Numbered from the stretch's first letter, positions 37,901 to 57,930 are shown. The stretch: DNA of 64,000 nt from Adenophora triphylla var. japonica (GCA_022495995.1 JAFEMH010002456.1:248001-312000); one strand, 5' to 3'. Numbers and translations are program-made. The notes: generated by a model not told the origin, from the sequence alone.

Positions 37901-40900
37901 GGAACTGATAATGCTAAGAAATTGTTCAGTAGGCATAGTAAAAGAGTGCTAGAAGAAAATTGACCATTTGGGTGAGGTAAGGAAGTCCAACAGATCCATC
38001 TGTATTTTACTTTACGAAATGGAGCTCATTTCTTGGCTCCGTTGCTTCCCTTACCTCACGCTCAACTAAATGTAGAGTAGATAACATGAGTACATTCCCT
38101 GAGCCCCACCCTCACCCCCACCAGAATTTGACATGAATTGTCTTTGCCTCTGTTATCGACACTCTTTCTATGTTGTCCGAGCATGTGTTGATAGATCCTA
38201 CATCACTAAGACTTATGTTGTGGCTGCTTAGTGTTTGCTTTTCCCTTGATTACATTGAGAACCTCAGCATGCTTAATGTTGTTAAGTTGATTGTTTCCCT
38301 GGTATGTTATCCTTTGGTAGGTCAAGTATTAACTCATATAATCTTTTGAGCCTGCCATGTTGTGAGTTTGCTATCTTTCTATTTTCAGTACTTAATTTGG
38401 TTATACATGAATTCACATCGAGTTAACTTAATTCTGTATAGTTTTGCGACACTGGCCACCCGTATGGAGCAGTATATTCAGGGACAATCTAGGGATCTCG
38501 TTGATCAGGCATATGTTAAATTTGTAAGTATTCTCCTCGCACGAACATATTGTTTCAGTGAGACAGTGATACCTGTTGAGTTGGCTTGTTTTATCTTTTG
38601 ATTACAGTGTCATTAGTTATTCCGTATATGATATCAGCATGCTCTTGTGGAAAGAAGTGCATTTTATTTGAAAAGCTAAAAGAATTTGTTACTGTTTATG
38701 GAGAAAGGAAAATTTCCAGTATTTTATACCCCATATACATCAAGGCTATAAGCTTGTGTAATGCCATTGTACAAGGAAATTTCTAGTTAGATGAGTCTAA
38801 GTATAGTTATGGAATCATCCAGTTCTTAAGGAAAGAATTGCATTTTTTTCTTGCATCTTTTCTTTCACGATGACATATGAGGATTAATGTTAGCCCACCC
38901 CAAATTATTTTGGGACTAAGGCTTTGTTGTTGTTGTATCATTGCATAGAGTCAAATGGGGAAATCAAAAACATTATTTGGCTTGTATTGCTATTTATTTC
39001 ACCCGAAGTGGTATCTTTAGCAATTAGCCCCCTTGTGACATTGAGTTGTAAAGCATAAACAAAGTCTTCTCAAGTCCATTTTAACCAATGGTGAAAGATT
39101 CTACCTGAATATCTTGGGGTCTTTAGAAAGATTAAAGGTCCCCTTTCATCTCTGCCTTTTCTTTTCCTTTATCTTAATCGGCGGTCTTCACCAACCCCGC
39201 CACCATCACACATCCTTATGGTGGACTTCCTTCAACAAACCACATTGAATCGAATAAACCTTGGGTAAAAATCCATTGTTCCTCACCATCATACAAATTA
39301 TTTGATATCAAACGTCGAAAACATGGCCCAGCCTACATTTTCACTAATATATCCCTCCCCGTTGCTAGATATGTGCATATATTTTTTGCAAATCCACTAG
39401 GTTCATAAAAGATTTCAGCTGATAGGGCACCAGAAACCTTGGGATGTGGGTGGAAAAAATAATTGAAAATTGGACTTGTCAAAGTTATAATTCACATTCA
39501 CCTCATGCTTCTGTAAATGACTGGAGATTTGTGAGTAATTCTATTTATGCAGAATGAACAAATATTATTTACCTGTTAAAATATTTCTTGGATAAAAAAT
39601 ATTCATACTTGTGAGTAATTCTATTTAACCTCATTTGACAGGTCGGCATAATGTTTGTGACTCTGGACAAAATTGCTCAGACAGACCCGAAGTATGCTGA
39701 TATTTTGCTCCTAGAAAACTATGCTGCATTTCAGACTAGGTACCATGATTTGTGTGTCAATATCGTCAAATATACTTGTATCAGATTTATGAGTCTATAA
39801 TGGAATCAGATCAGTATACTAGTTTCTTAACCTTTAGAGCATTCAATGTACTGATTTAGAGGCTCTCATGCAGTCTCTATGACCTGGCCAATGTCGTACC
39901 CACCTTGGCAAAATTTTACCACCAAGCAAGTGAATCATATGAACAAGCTTGCACGCGGCATATCAGCGTGATCATATATTACGTAAGTTATCAACTACTC
40001 CCTCCATCCCGGCCGAAGTGTCCCAAAAGGACATTTGCACGAGAATTAAGGAAAGTGATGTAAGAAAGAGAAAAAGGTTAAATGTTGTGAGTATGAAAAA
40101 TTAAATAGGAGAGAGAATGAGTGGGAGGAATAGTTAGGAGAGAGAATGTTGTGAGTGTAAAAGTAAAGTAGGAGAGAGAATGAGTGGGGTAGTAAGAGTA
40201 TAAAAATAATAAAAACTTTCCTTTTTAGGAATGAGACATTTTAAATGGGACGCCCAAAAAGGAAACTTGGGACACTTCGGCCGGGACGGAGGGAGTATGA
40301 TACTTAATTATCTTCTCTTGAATTGTATGTATAAAAACACTAGTTCACCTTTTATTCCTTTGCAGCAATTCGAAAGGTTATTCCAGTTTGCTCGAAGAAT
40401 TGAGGATTTAATGTACACAATCACGCCCGAAGAGGTAAGTGGTTGCTACTTCCCCTATCTTTCTGAAGCTATGTGCATATCTGTTATCATATCAACAACA
40501 ACAACAACAACATTAGCCGGTGTCGCAAAGGCTCCCACCTACGGTGGAATAAGGGAGGGTCGGATGTACGCAGCCTTGCTCCTGTATTAAAACACATAGA
40601 GGCTGTTCCGGATGACCCATGATGAAATCTGCGTCGAAAATTGCATGGACTGACTGCTGGTTCATAACAAAAAAACGCAGACAGTTTAATGAGCCACTTT
40701 GCTTTATTCCATCATATTCCAAAGCCAAAAAATAGTGACTCTTTGGCTCCATCGGAAATGACTAAAAAGTGTATTTCTGTTATCGATGCAGAAAATTTGT
40801 AATGTCATCCAATAGTTCTTTATTTGCCTATATTATAGTCCAATCGTGTATGTGTACTTTTTTACAGAAATATTTAGGAACATAAAGAAGAAATTCTGTG

Positions 40901-43066
40901 AGAATGCCTTGTGCTGCACACTCCCTCCGTCCACCCGAAAAGGCACAAAATTAGCCTTGCACGGGAATTAAGGAAAGTGTATAGTGGAGTAAGTGCTGTG
41001 AGTATGAAAAGTGAGGTAGGAGAGAGAAAGTGGTGTAGGGAATAGTAACTGGATAGTTATTGTGAGTATGACTAGTGGGTCCTATGAATAAAGAAGTATT
41101 AAAGAGTTTCCATTTTGGGAGAGTGCCTTTTTAAATGGGACGGAGTAACCTCCCCCGTATTTATAATAGCGTATTTTCTACTGTGGGTCCTCCACTTCAA
41201 ATAATCAACTCTTACTAATATAGGCAGATCATAGGCATCCAGCTACTAACATTGATCATTTCTTCTTATAGAAAAACACATATAATTTCTTAACCATTCC
41301 AGCTTCCAGCTACCATGTTGTCATGCTGCATGTTCTTTTATATGAAAAACCACTTTGGGGGTTGGGGGGGATATTGAGACCACATATATTTGCATCAGAT
41401 ACTTGCATGTTAGTATAAATGTTACTTAATTCTTAAGGCTGAAAGGAGTTTACTTTTTTAATTGCAGATCCCTTTCCAGCTTGGGTTGTCAAAAATGGAT
41501 CTGCGGAAGGTTGTGAAATCAAGTTTGTCGGGGGTAAGCCAATCAATACCTTTGGAATCTTCATACATTCGTTTCAGGAACGTTTTGTTGACGCTCTGGA
41601 TTTCTACAGGTTGACAAGTCCATCACTGCAATGTATAAGAAATTACAAAAGAATTTATCCTCAGAGGAACTGCTTCCTTCTTTATGGGATAAATGCAAGG
41701 TATTTTGAATCTTACTAGCTTTGTGGTTGTTTATCTGCCAACAAGAAGTAGCAATTTGGAACACCATATATCTCCTCTTGGGCAATTCTTGATTTAAAGC
41801 CCAAGTAATTCTTGAAAATCTGTTTGTGCTCCATCCTCAGGCTCTCCAAACTAAATTATGATCATAAGTGAGGTCTAAGATTGATTTTTTTTTTGGTGTG
41901 AAATAGCATTTTCTTGAGCTCAGGTAATGAATAGTATTGAAGATAGAGAGGAAGAGAAGATTGAGTTAACTAGTTAAAAGAAAAAAAAAAGGAAATTAAA
42001 AAAGAAATGAAGTTAAGGTAAAATAAGAGTAGGGCTCTAAGTGTGCTGGTGGCAATAATCAATCTAGTATAACTTTTAGAGGAGGGTGGCTCTTTCCTTA
42101 TCCATTTTCTGAATGCCTTATCTGCTAGAATTCATTACTTGTGGGGTTTCCAAAATGTTACGGCCTCTTGTCTCAGTTCATGCATCCTTGTTTCACCGCT
42201 AACTTTTTCGAAGGAAGAATGTATATGTACTAATGAAATTCTCAAGAGCAGCCAATGAAATCATGTACCAAAGTAACCGAACCCATTGCAATAAAGATCC
42301 TATTTAATTGATTTGTTTTTAATCATTGTACTTCTAGTCCTATACTCCCTCCGTCCCATAGAACATTACCCCTTTTGCTATTTTGGGCGTCCCTCTTTAA
42401 AGTCCCACTTTCCTAAAAAGGAAACCTTAAATCACTATTCTCTCCACTCATTCTCTCTCCTACATTATTTTAATACTCACAACACCATTATAATTTACTA
42501 TTCTCTCCACTCATTCTCTCTCCTCCCACTCACAACACCTACTTTAATAACATTATTCCTTATTTTCCGTTCTCAATAGTAAACGTGTAATGTTCTATGG
42601 GACGGAGGGAGTATATGGTAACTATATCCTTTTTCGTAAGACAAGTAACTAGGTTTTGAGAAGAAGAAAGTTCCGCAAAGTTAATGGAAATTTTGGATTG
42701 AATTTAGAAATGGTACATTTCTGGACAAGCTAAAGTGGAAATATCAGACTTTATGGGTTGGAGGTAGGTAGTAACATAAAATGGCATAACCATGGTATTG
42801 ACCTTTCTCCATTGAAAGGTCAGATATGGGATTGACCTTTCTCCATTGAAGGACTCCAAGATTTAAAGGGTGTCTTGTGTTATTTTTGAGAGGTTTACAG
42901 CATTTGATTTATATTTTTATTTTTCTTATGGTTTTTTTTTTTATATGATCGACAGAAAGAGTTTCTGGACAAGTACGATAGCTTTGCGCAGCTTGTTGCG
43001 AAGATCTACCCAAGTGAGAACATCCCATCTGTATCAGAAATGAGAGAACTTTTGGCATCAATGTAG
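25959..43066 (+). CDS. SEC3: Exocyst complex subunit SEC3 (about 886 aa, 25 exons)
   Basis: Exons: 25959-26136, 28764-28834, 29285-29365, 29486-29553, 29666-29768, 30442-30587, 30936-31053, 31975-32079, 32415-32516, 32607-32744, 34056-34184, 34282-34362 (end +/-1), 34476-34550, 35867-36040, 36165-36318, 36391-36452, 37430-37600, 37689-37768, 38442-38523, 39642-39739, 39874-39982, 40366-40434, 41468-41533, 41610-41699, 42956-43066. All borders are GT-AG and the sum is close to Arabidopsis SEC3A (887 aa). The start [19 protein letters not shown] is essentially that of plant SEC3. The N-terminal third is the PH-like phosphoinositide-binding region; [20 protein letters not shown] and [20 protein letters not shown] lie in the central helical and coiled-coil part; an acidic [16 protein letters not shown] linker precedes the C-terminal Sec3 helical domain. 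SEC3 tethers secretory vesicles to the plasma membrane in polar growth and cytokinesis. Confidence 0.95.
27023..28375. mobile_element. 1.35-kb Harbinger-type element in SEC3 intron 1
   Basis: Starts GGCTCCGTTTGCTTCGCG and ends CAAACAAACAGAGCC, matching the inverted termini of the short MITE at 54515-54699; TTA follows on the right and CTA precedes on the left. The inner flanks keep the ggaaaatgttttcc motifs. The middle is foreign to the MITE: two G-rich tracts (about 27179-27500 and 28035-28220) around an AC-rich segment with several cacgg/ccgtg words (27830-27965). Confidence 0.7.
27179..27500 (+). repeat. G-rich GGGT/GGTGGG tract, G-quadruplex-prone
   Basis: Over 300 bp dominated by runs such as gggtgggtgggggtgggtgg and ggtagggtagggtg on the + strand, which is also the SEC3 sense strand. 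Four or more G3+ runs recur within short loops many times. A second tract lies at 28035-28220. The minus-strand PT-rich open frame is a by-product. Confidence 0.85.
32944..33089. mobile_element. Short Stowaway-like MITE in SEC3 intron 10
   Basis: TA on both sides. The left end CTCCCTCCATTCCAG continues as aaaaagagtcac; the right end gtgactatttttttgggat is its imperfect inverse. About 146 bp. Confidence 0.65.
35300..35557 (+). mobile_element. TTG-tailed SINE (Au/TS-like) in SEC3 intron 13
   Basis: Contains ggctgcgtacatccgaccc, then ggtgggagcctttgtggcac and a terminal tgttgttgttgtg. This is the common 3' part of Au/TS-type plant SINEs. The 5' boundary is uncertain: a 40-bp direct repeat (tcaaggtcggg..aatatgatgaaa) occurs at 35172 and again at 35330. 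Confidence 0.7.
38850..38938 (+). mobile_element. Short SINE 3' fragment in SEC3 intron 19
   Basis: Contains ccaccccaaattattttggg, then gactaaggctttgttgttgttgt in sequence. ATTGCAT occurs directly before the T-rich start (near 38838) and again just after the tail, a possible short target duplication. Same family as 51485-51560 and the DLD intron 2 insert. Confidence 0.65.
39998..40295. mobile_element. Stowaway MITE in SEC3 intron 21 (298 bp)
   Basis: TA at 39996-39997 and 40296-40297. The termini CTCCCTCCATCCCGGCCGAA and TTCGGCCGGGACGGAGGGAG are inverted with one mismatch. It begins 16 bp after the exon 21 donor. Confidence 0.95.
40489..40775 (-). mobile_element. Au/TS-like SINE, reverse orientation, in SEC3 intron 22
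   Basis: On the minus strand it ends gcgtacatccgaccctcc, ggtgggagcctttgcgac and (TTG)n; on the + strand the tail reads caacaacaacaacaac at about 40494-40510. TCTGTTATC flanks both sides (40480-40488 and 40776-40784), a plausible target duplication. About 287 bp, apparently near full length. Confidence 0.8.
40921..41145. mobile_element. Stowaway MITE in SEC3 intron 22
   Basis: Left end CTCCCTCCGTCCACCCG; right end AAATGGGACGGAG followed by TA. The left flanking dinucleotide is CA, not TA, so one flank has mutated. Internal agtgaggtaggagagagaaa motif as in the MITE at 44025. Confidence 0.8.
42345..42611. mobile_element. Stowaway MITE in SEC3 intron 24 (267 bp)
   Basis: TA at 42343-42344 and 42612-42613. 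The termini CTCCCTCCGTCCCATAGAAC and GTTCTATGGGACGGAGGGAG are perfect inverted repeats. Its internal ctctccactcattctctctc repeats match the MITEs at 24717 and 55712. Confidence 0.95.
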
Positions 43067-43091
43067 GTTAAATAAGTTTAGTGTCTGTATA

Positions 43092-43118
43092 CTCCGTTCA
43101 ATTATGGGACGGAGGGAG
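43092..43118. mobile_element. 27-bp MITE remnant just after SEC3
   Basis: TA, then CTCCGTTCAATTATGGGAC, then GGAGGGAG, then TA. Only the two ends of a Stowaway element remain, with almost no interior. It starts 25 bp after the SEC3 stop codon and so probably lies in the 3' UTR. Confidence 0.6.
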
Positions 43119-43924
43119 TATATTATTCTTTTGCTTTCAATTCAATTCAATTCGTATCTTTTCTTTTAGCAGAAGAAATTATTCTGGTCTATTGTAATCA
43201 ACTGAGCTCAACTTCCATATATGGTGGTACGTCTTGTGATAATCTTTCGAAAACCAGTTTTTCAGAGGTTTATCAACTCTAGGAGAAAAGTGAAAACATT
43301 TGAAGCTGAGAAAAGTGCCCATTAAAGTTCTTTGAGTGATTGAGCAAATGCTGATGGTCGTGCAAAATTGCAAAAATCTTGCAGTTCAGCCACCACAGTC
43401 CAAGCGTCTATCCAAGACTAACGATAGTGATTCGTTGGAGTGTTATGTCAAGCAAGCCCGTGTTCAAGGACATGTGTGTTTTTTTTTTTAAAATTAATTT
43501 TTTTTTAATTTTATTTTTTTAAGGGCAAAATGGGAAATAGATAACTTAGCGATGGCAAAATAGAAAATTTGGCCATTGGTACTGTTCATTCAACTGTTCA
43601 CCTGTTCACCTATGTTGCTATTTATACTATAGATTGATCAAAAGTGGATTTTGGTAAGAAAGACTGAGTATTCCTCGTGGAATTTCTTTTAAAATAAAAA
43701 TTATATTCATTCAATAATGTTGGTTCTTCAAGTAGTTATATTTGTTTGCTTAAAAAAAGTAGTTATATTTGTTAAAGAAATTTACTATTTCGTCAATGTT
43801 TTTTTAATCGAGAAACAAAAATGAATATTTATTTTGATATAAAAGACCAGAATTGAACAGAGATGGAGTATAGCTTTATCAGCTTTCTGTTATTTAGGCT
43901 ATTTAAAGAGAAATTTTCATTTCA
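43119..43924. other. SEC3 3' flank, no gene
   Basis: AT-rich sequence with poly-T and poly-A runs near 43475-43520. It probably holds the SEC3 3' UTR and terminator. The 64-codon minus-strand frame at 43179-43373 has no recognisable domain and was not accepted. Confidence 0.4.

Positions 43925-44001
<77 letters not shown>
43925..44001. repeat. (TA)n microsatellite, about 38 units
   Basis: An uninterrupted alternating TA tract of about 77 bp between SEC3 and DLD. Long perfect TA runs are typically length-variable and can extrude as cruciforms. Confidence 0.97.
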
Positions 44002-44003
<2 letters not shown>

Positions 44004-44024
44004 CCGTCCATCTCATAATAACTA

Positions 44025-44279
44025 CTCCATCCGTCTTATTTGAAAAGGCACAAAGTTGGTTTAACATAAGAATTAAGGAAAGCGTATAGTGTAATAAATA
44101 TTGTGATTATAAATAGTAAGGTATGAGAGAGAAAGTGATGTAGGAAATAGCAGGTGAATAGTTATTGTGATTATAACAAGTGGGTATATAAATAAAAAAG
44201 TATTAAAAGTTTTTATTTTCAGGATGCGTCTTTTTAAATTGAACATTTAAAATGGAAATTTGTTCATTTTCGGAGGGAG
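44025..44279. mobile_element. Stowaway-type MITE upstream of DLD (255 bp)
   Basis: TA at 44023-44024 and 44280-44281. Left end CTCCATCCGTCTTATTTG; right end ttcattttcggagggag, an imperfect inverse. It begins about 20 bp after the TA microsatellite and ends about 520 bp before the DLD start codon. Confidence 0.75.
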
Positions 44280-44768
44280 TATTGTATTTCATTTGCCAAT
44301 ATTGTTATTGCCAACATTTTAATGACTAATTATAATTTACTTATTATACTAATTCATTTGGATAATAAGAGTATTTATTTTGAAACGCAGTGAGAGAACG
44401 AGGGGAAAATGACTTTCTATTCTGTCAGAGCGTCGGATCCATTTTCTGGCAAAAGAAAAGGAAAGGCGTGGTTATTTGCAAGACACCTTATTTGCAAGGC
44501 ACGGAAAATGGACAAAAATGTCCCTCCCGTACGCAGACGTTTCGTGTGATTATACACGACGTTGGTGTTGAAGGAAATGAGAAAAATTGAGAGGATTTTA
44601 CTTTATATATAAAAACAGTTAAGTCATTTCCATGTGCCTTATATAAACCGTGCCTTGCAAATAAAATTCACCAAATTATTATCTAGCGTTAATCGCAGCC
44701 ATAATTAATTTATTCCCAAGAGTCAAAAATAAACAAAATTAAATTGTGACCGGAAGCATAAACCGTGA

Positions 44769-53850
<9,082 letters not shown>

Positions 53851-54511
53851 GAAAATGTGGTTGGTATTCTTGTTTTGTTATTTTGTTTTTGAGAGATTTT
53901 GCAGTTGACTTGGTCAAGGCTTTTATGTACATCCCTTCATTTGGGAACAGGTTATTCAGATTACTGCTGCTCTTCACTGCATATGAAATGCTTAATAATA
54001 ACATGAAGAGAGCTTTTCCTTTGAAATTGATACACTTACCCTTTATTGCAAAACAATCTCTCTCTCTCTTTTCTCTTTTTATTCAACTATTATCTATCAT
54101 TGTTGGTATGGTTAGAGAGTTAAGTCATAAGAATAAGCTTCACCATCTCCATTCCATCTTGCCACTGGTAAGGTCATAAGGGTAAGCTGGTATGGTTGAT
54201 GATGAAGAAGAAGAAGAACCATAAACTAATCCATTACATGGATTCAGCATATGACACTGCATAATTAGTTCACGTTTTAAATTGTTGGTCATTTTTCTTG
54301 TTGATGTGTTAAATTCAGAATAAGCTCACAAAGAATGTCTATTTCTTTAACAAATACTAAATTAAAAAAACAAAATTTTACATCCAAATTAGTTTGGGGA
54401 AAGAATTTCAGTATGATTTTCATGTAGGTGTGATGGCTGAAAATGGTGTTTACGCAATCAAACTGCATGCAGTTATACTTATGTACTATTTTTCAGATTA
54501 GTTTTTCACAA
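53851..54511. other. DLD 3' flank
   Basis: Presumed DLD 3' UTR and terminator. Contains (tc)n near 54058-54075 and a gaa-rich tract at 54200-54218. The 98-codon frame at 53883-54179 has no recognisable domain and was not accepted. Confidence 0.4.
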
Positions 54512-54514
54512 TTA

Positions 54515-54699
54515 GGCTCCGTTTGTTTAGCGTAAAACATTTTCCGGAAAATGATTTCCTGCAAAATGTTTTCCGAAAAATGAAACTATTTTCTGGAAAA
54601 TAAGATAAACATGTTTTTCGGAAAACATTTTCTCCATTTTCCGGTGCTAAACAAACACCGAAAAATGGGGAAAATGTTTTCCCCCAAACAAACGGAGCC
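54515..54699. mobile_element. Intact Tourist-like (PIF/Harbinger) MITE, 185 bp
   Basis: TTA at 54512-54514 and 54700-54702. The termini GGCTCCGTTTGTTT and AAACAAACGGAGCC are perfect inverted repeats. The interior is full of gga(a)aatgttttcc palindromes. Reference member for the related copies at 35, 1270, 11173 and 27023-28375. Confidence 0.95.
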
Positions 54700-54854
54700 T
54701 TAATATACTCCGATAGATGGAAATGGGGATATAAAAAAACCAATTTTGTAAATAAGTAAAAAAGATCCAATGATCAAGATTTGACTATCGGGCTATTTGG
54801 CCGTCTAATCTAACATGCTAACCATTCTCAGATTAGCCAAAAATAAAATAAAAA

Positions 54855-55434
54855 ATGAAGCCAAAAACTTGTAAAAATGCGTTTTTTTTAAGATTAACAA
54901 AAAACGTGTTTTTAGAACAAGTCGACTCTTCCGCCTCGGCGCCCAACTCCCGTTCATCTCCAAATTCAAAGATTCAAAAAATCTGGTGTCCCATAACCAT
55001 CTATCGGCAAATTCAAGCCCGTTTCCCATATCTCCTCCGTTTTCAACATCCCATACTCGGTATTCAACTAATAATCCTTCCAGTAAAGGGAATTTAATCG
55101 TTGAAAAGGTTTCTGACAATCAAAACCCAAACAATTATGGTCCTTCTCTCTCAGGCTTCTCCGGTAACAAGGCCAGAACAATTCCAAGAACAATCGTCTT
55201 ATAACCCACCCAGGTGAGATTAACAAAGATAAAGATTTTTCTGCTGGGCAATTGCAACAGCAATTGAAACAACAGGTAAATTAATTGGGGGTTTTTCTCT
55301 CAATGGTTTGATGAGGTTCAAGCTGCGGAAGAATTAGGTTGTGATGAAGACCAGGAGACATCACGAGCTTTCAACTATCGAACGAAGCCTATGGCGGAGG
55401 AACGATCGGAATTTAGCATGTGTGTAATTGGATG
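54855..55434 (+). other. Possible captured gene fragment
   Basis: Codon-like, C-rich sequence (NPSSKGNLIVEKVSDNQNPN in one frame, 54986-55204) beside a bare splice-like cag/gtgagatt. The left border carries aaaaatgcgttttttttaag, whose inverse (aaaaaacgcattttttat) appears at about 62779-62797, beyond the Copia insertion. Together they could mark a Mutator-like element that picked up a gene piece. The protein family is not recognised. Confidence 0.3.
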
Positions 55435-55687
55435 CCAGTAAATGTGTTTTGAAGTGCTAGTTCATGTGTTTTGGAGTGTTGGTGTTTGTGTTTTTGAGTG
55501 CCAGTGATGTGTTTTGGAGTGTCAGTTTATGTGTTTTTGAGTGCCAATGCTTGTGTTTTTTTAGAGCCCACAAAAATGATTACCAGTGTTTTTGAGTGCC
55601 AGTGTATGAGTTTTTGAGTGCCAGTGCATGTGTTTTTGAATGCCAGTGCTTGTGTTTTTGAGAGCCAGCAAAAATGTTAGTGTAATA
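55435..55687. repeat. Degenerate minisatellite (gtgtttttgagtgccagtg), left part
   Basis: About ten units of 20-25 bp around tgtttttgagtgccagtgc. The Copia element at 55688 inserted into this array, and related sequence resumes at 62524. Confidence 0.75.
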
Positions 55688-56379
55688 TGTTAGAACATGG
55701 ATTAATTAATACTCCCTCCGTCCAGTTACATACTTCACACTTTCTATTTTGGGCGTCCAATTACATACTTCACACTTTGTCTCCTACATTATTTTAATAC
55801 TCACAACACCATTATAATTTACTATTCTCTCCACTCATTCTCTCTCCTATTTTACTTTTACACTCACAACATTATATCATTATTTTTTTCCTTAATCCAC
55901 GCGTGAACAGTAACTGTGAAACATGTACTTGGACGGAGGGAGTATGTGTTATTTAATTCCATATGTTATAATCATTTAATAATATTAAAGTATAGACCAA
56001 ATATGTAGAATTCCATTAGGTGTAAGTACCTTTAAATGATGGGCATAATGGTAACTTCTCACCGCCTTCTTTACGAAAGGGTGTAGTCCCTAAATGAAGT
56101 GCCCCTTCTCAATCTATATATAGGCTATCCATCAGCCCATTTGAGACACTTAACTACATTACAATTCGATCGCCAAAATCATTCTTCATTCATCTAAGAA
56201 GAACAAGTGTGGGCACTATCATTTAGAAGTACTATCTCCCTACTTTCTCATTTATTCAAGAACAAGATCAAGAACACAATCATGGATTCTTCAGGTACAC
56301 GCTTCCGTCTTCATCTTCTTCTCATTCTTAATCTAGTTGTGAGTCGGTTCATGGTTTGATGGATCGTTTTGTTCCAACA
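55688..56379 (+). repeat. Copia left LTR (contains a MITE)
   Basis: 692 bp, reduced to about 459 bp after removing the MITE at 55712-55942 and its duplicated TA. A TATA-like ctatatataggc is near 56113. Ends ...GTTCCAACA, followed by the tRNA-Met primer site. Confidence 0.95.
55712..55942. mobile_element. Stowaway MITE inside the Copia left LTR (231 bp)
   Basis: CTCCCTCCGTCCAG on the left and CTTGGACGGAGGGAG on the right, with TA at 55710-55711 and 55943-55944. The right LTR preserves the empty site (attaattaatatgtgttat near 62074), which proves a TA duplication and an insertion after the LTR element was in place. Confidence 0.97.
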
Positions 56380-57930
56380 ATTGGTATCAGAGCCTGGTTA
56401 TATACTAGATTGAGTTTGAGTTTCTTGAAAAGCCTTATGCTTTTAATTCTTGAAAAGATTCTATGTTTATCATGTGTTCTTGAATTATCATACTTTAATT
56501 CAAATTATAGAGTATTATGTTACTTCTAAATTATAAATTTACTCACAAGGCTTTCAATTCTTAATGTAAGATTATCCCATTTTTGAACATAGCCACCATT
56601 CTTGGATGCGTTGTGAGTTTGTTCATATGCATAGCCGCGCATTTAAAAATGTGATGTGAGTATGCGGATCTACTTGCTTTGGTTGAATATTGATTCACCA
56701 TTAAGTTAAGAATTGATAGTCTAAATGTGGGAAATTGGATGTTATGGCTCGTTGTCCTGGCAAAGGGCCCGACGCCCTCCGAGGCGCGGGCTGCTGGCGT
56801 GTGGCGGTATCGGACCACAAAGGGGGGTGCGGGGGGCTACGCCCCCCGCGGTATGGTATGGCTCTCTCTATTTGGTTCAAATATGTTCATAAAAGGGTAT
56901 TAAACTGGTGACTTTTCGTCAAATCTGTTCATAAAAGGGTGTTAAACTGGTGACTTTTCGTAAAATCTGGGCAGTGGGCACGTGGGCAGTCGTCCACCTT
57001 GACCTGGGCGACCGCCCACGTGTACAGCAACTTTAATGTCTGTAGAAATGCAGCTTGGGCAGTCGCCCATATTGACCTGCGCGGCCGCCCATGTGTACAG
57101 CGACTTCAAAATTTGTGGAATTGAAGCTTGGGCGGTCGCCCACCTTGACCTGCGCGGCCGCCCATGTGTGCAGAAGCTTCAATGTTTATAGAACTGCAAT
57201 TTTTTGGTCATTCGTACCCTTTTGGTCATTTGTGATAATTTGTTAGTAAATTATAGTATCTGGACACCAGTCGCGCTTCGGCGGTTCTTAGAGTTATCGA
57301 ACTTTAAGAATGGACGGGTAGAACAAAAGGATACTATCCTTTAATAATAAATTTCATTTCTTTCTTTACCCTTTAAATTTTCAGAAATTGACTTAAGGCC
57401 TTATGTTTCCGATTAATTATATCCTTAACATTTTGAACAAAATTAACATGCTTGTTTCCCAAAGGAGACCTTGTTGATCAAATTCAAACTTGTTAAAAGA
57501 TGAATGTAAATGTTGATATTTGATAACATGCTTGTTTTCCAAAGGAGACCTTGTTGTTGACTAAGTATTTACATTCATGGGGTAATAATTGAACTAAACT
57601 TTTGGTCATTATAATACTGTGAACCATCCCAAAGGAAGGCGGGTGTTTAAAGTGAATTGTTTATATTTTTTATTACCGGGGAACAAGTACCTTAAACTTT
57701 AGGACACTTTTTGTACTTGATCCGGCTCAAAGGAAGGCAAGTATTTAAAGTGTGTTGTTTAAGCTATTTGTTTACCCTAAGATAAATCAAATTGTGAGTC
57801 AATTCGCAATCCAAAGATTAGTCTTGATGTCATATTGATTAACTTTTATTTTGATGGAATTTATTTTGATATAATTAATCATTGTGTAGTTTCTTATATA
57901 TGTTTTGTTTCATTCTTTTGTTCTCTTCAT
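56380..57930 (+). other. Copia leader between primer site and gag
   Basis: Holds a GC-rich tract at 56755-56860 (including ggggggctacgccccccgcgg, a hairpin), a repeated aaagggtgttaaactggtgac pair at 56890-56960, and a tandem array at 56970-57205. A ttgtttcccaaaggagacc / ttgttttccaaaggagacc pair also occurs at 57451 and 57531. Confidence 0.6.
56970..57205 (+). repeat. Three GC-rich units of about 74 bp with internal palindromes
   Basis: Each unit contains gggc(a/g)gtcg(c/t)ccac, cttgacctg and cgcggccgcccatgtg, followed by an AT-rich spacer. The gggcggtcgccca and gcggccgc words are self-complementary, so the leader RNA could form serial stems. Confidence 0.8.
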
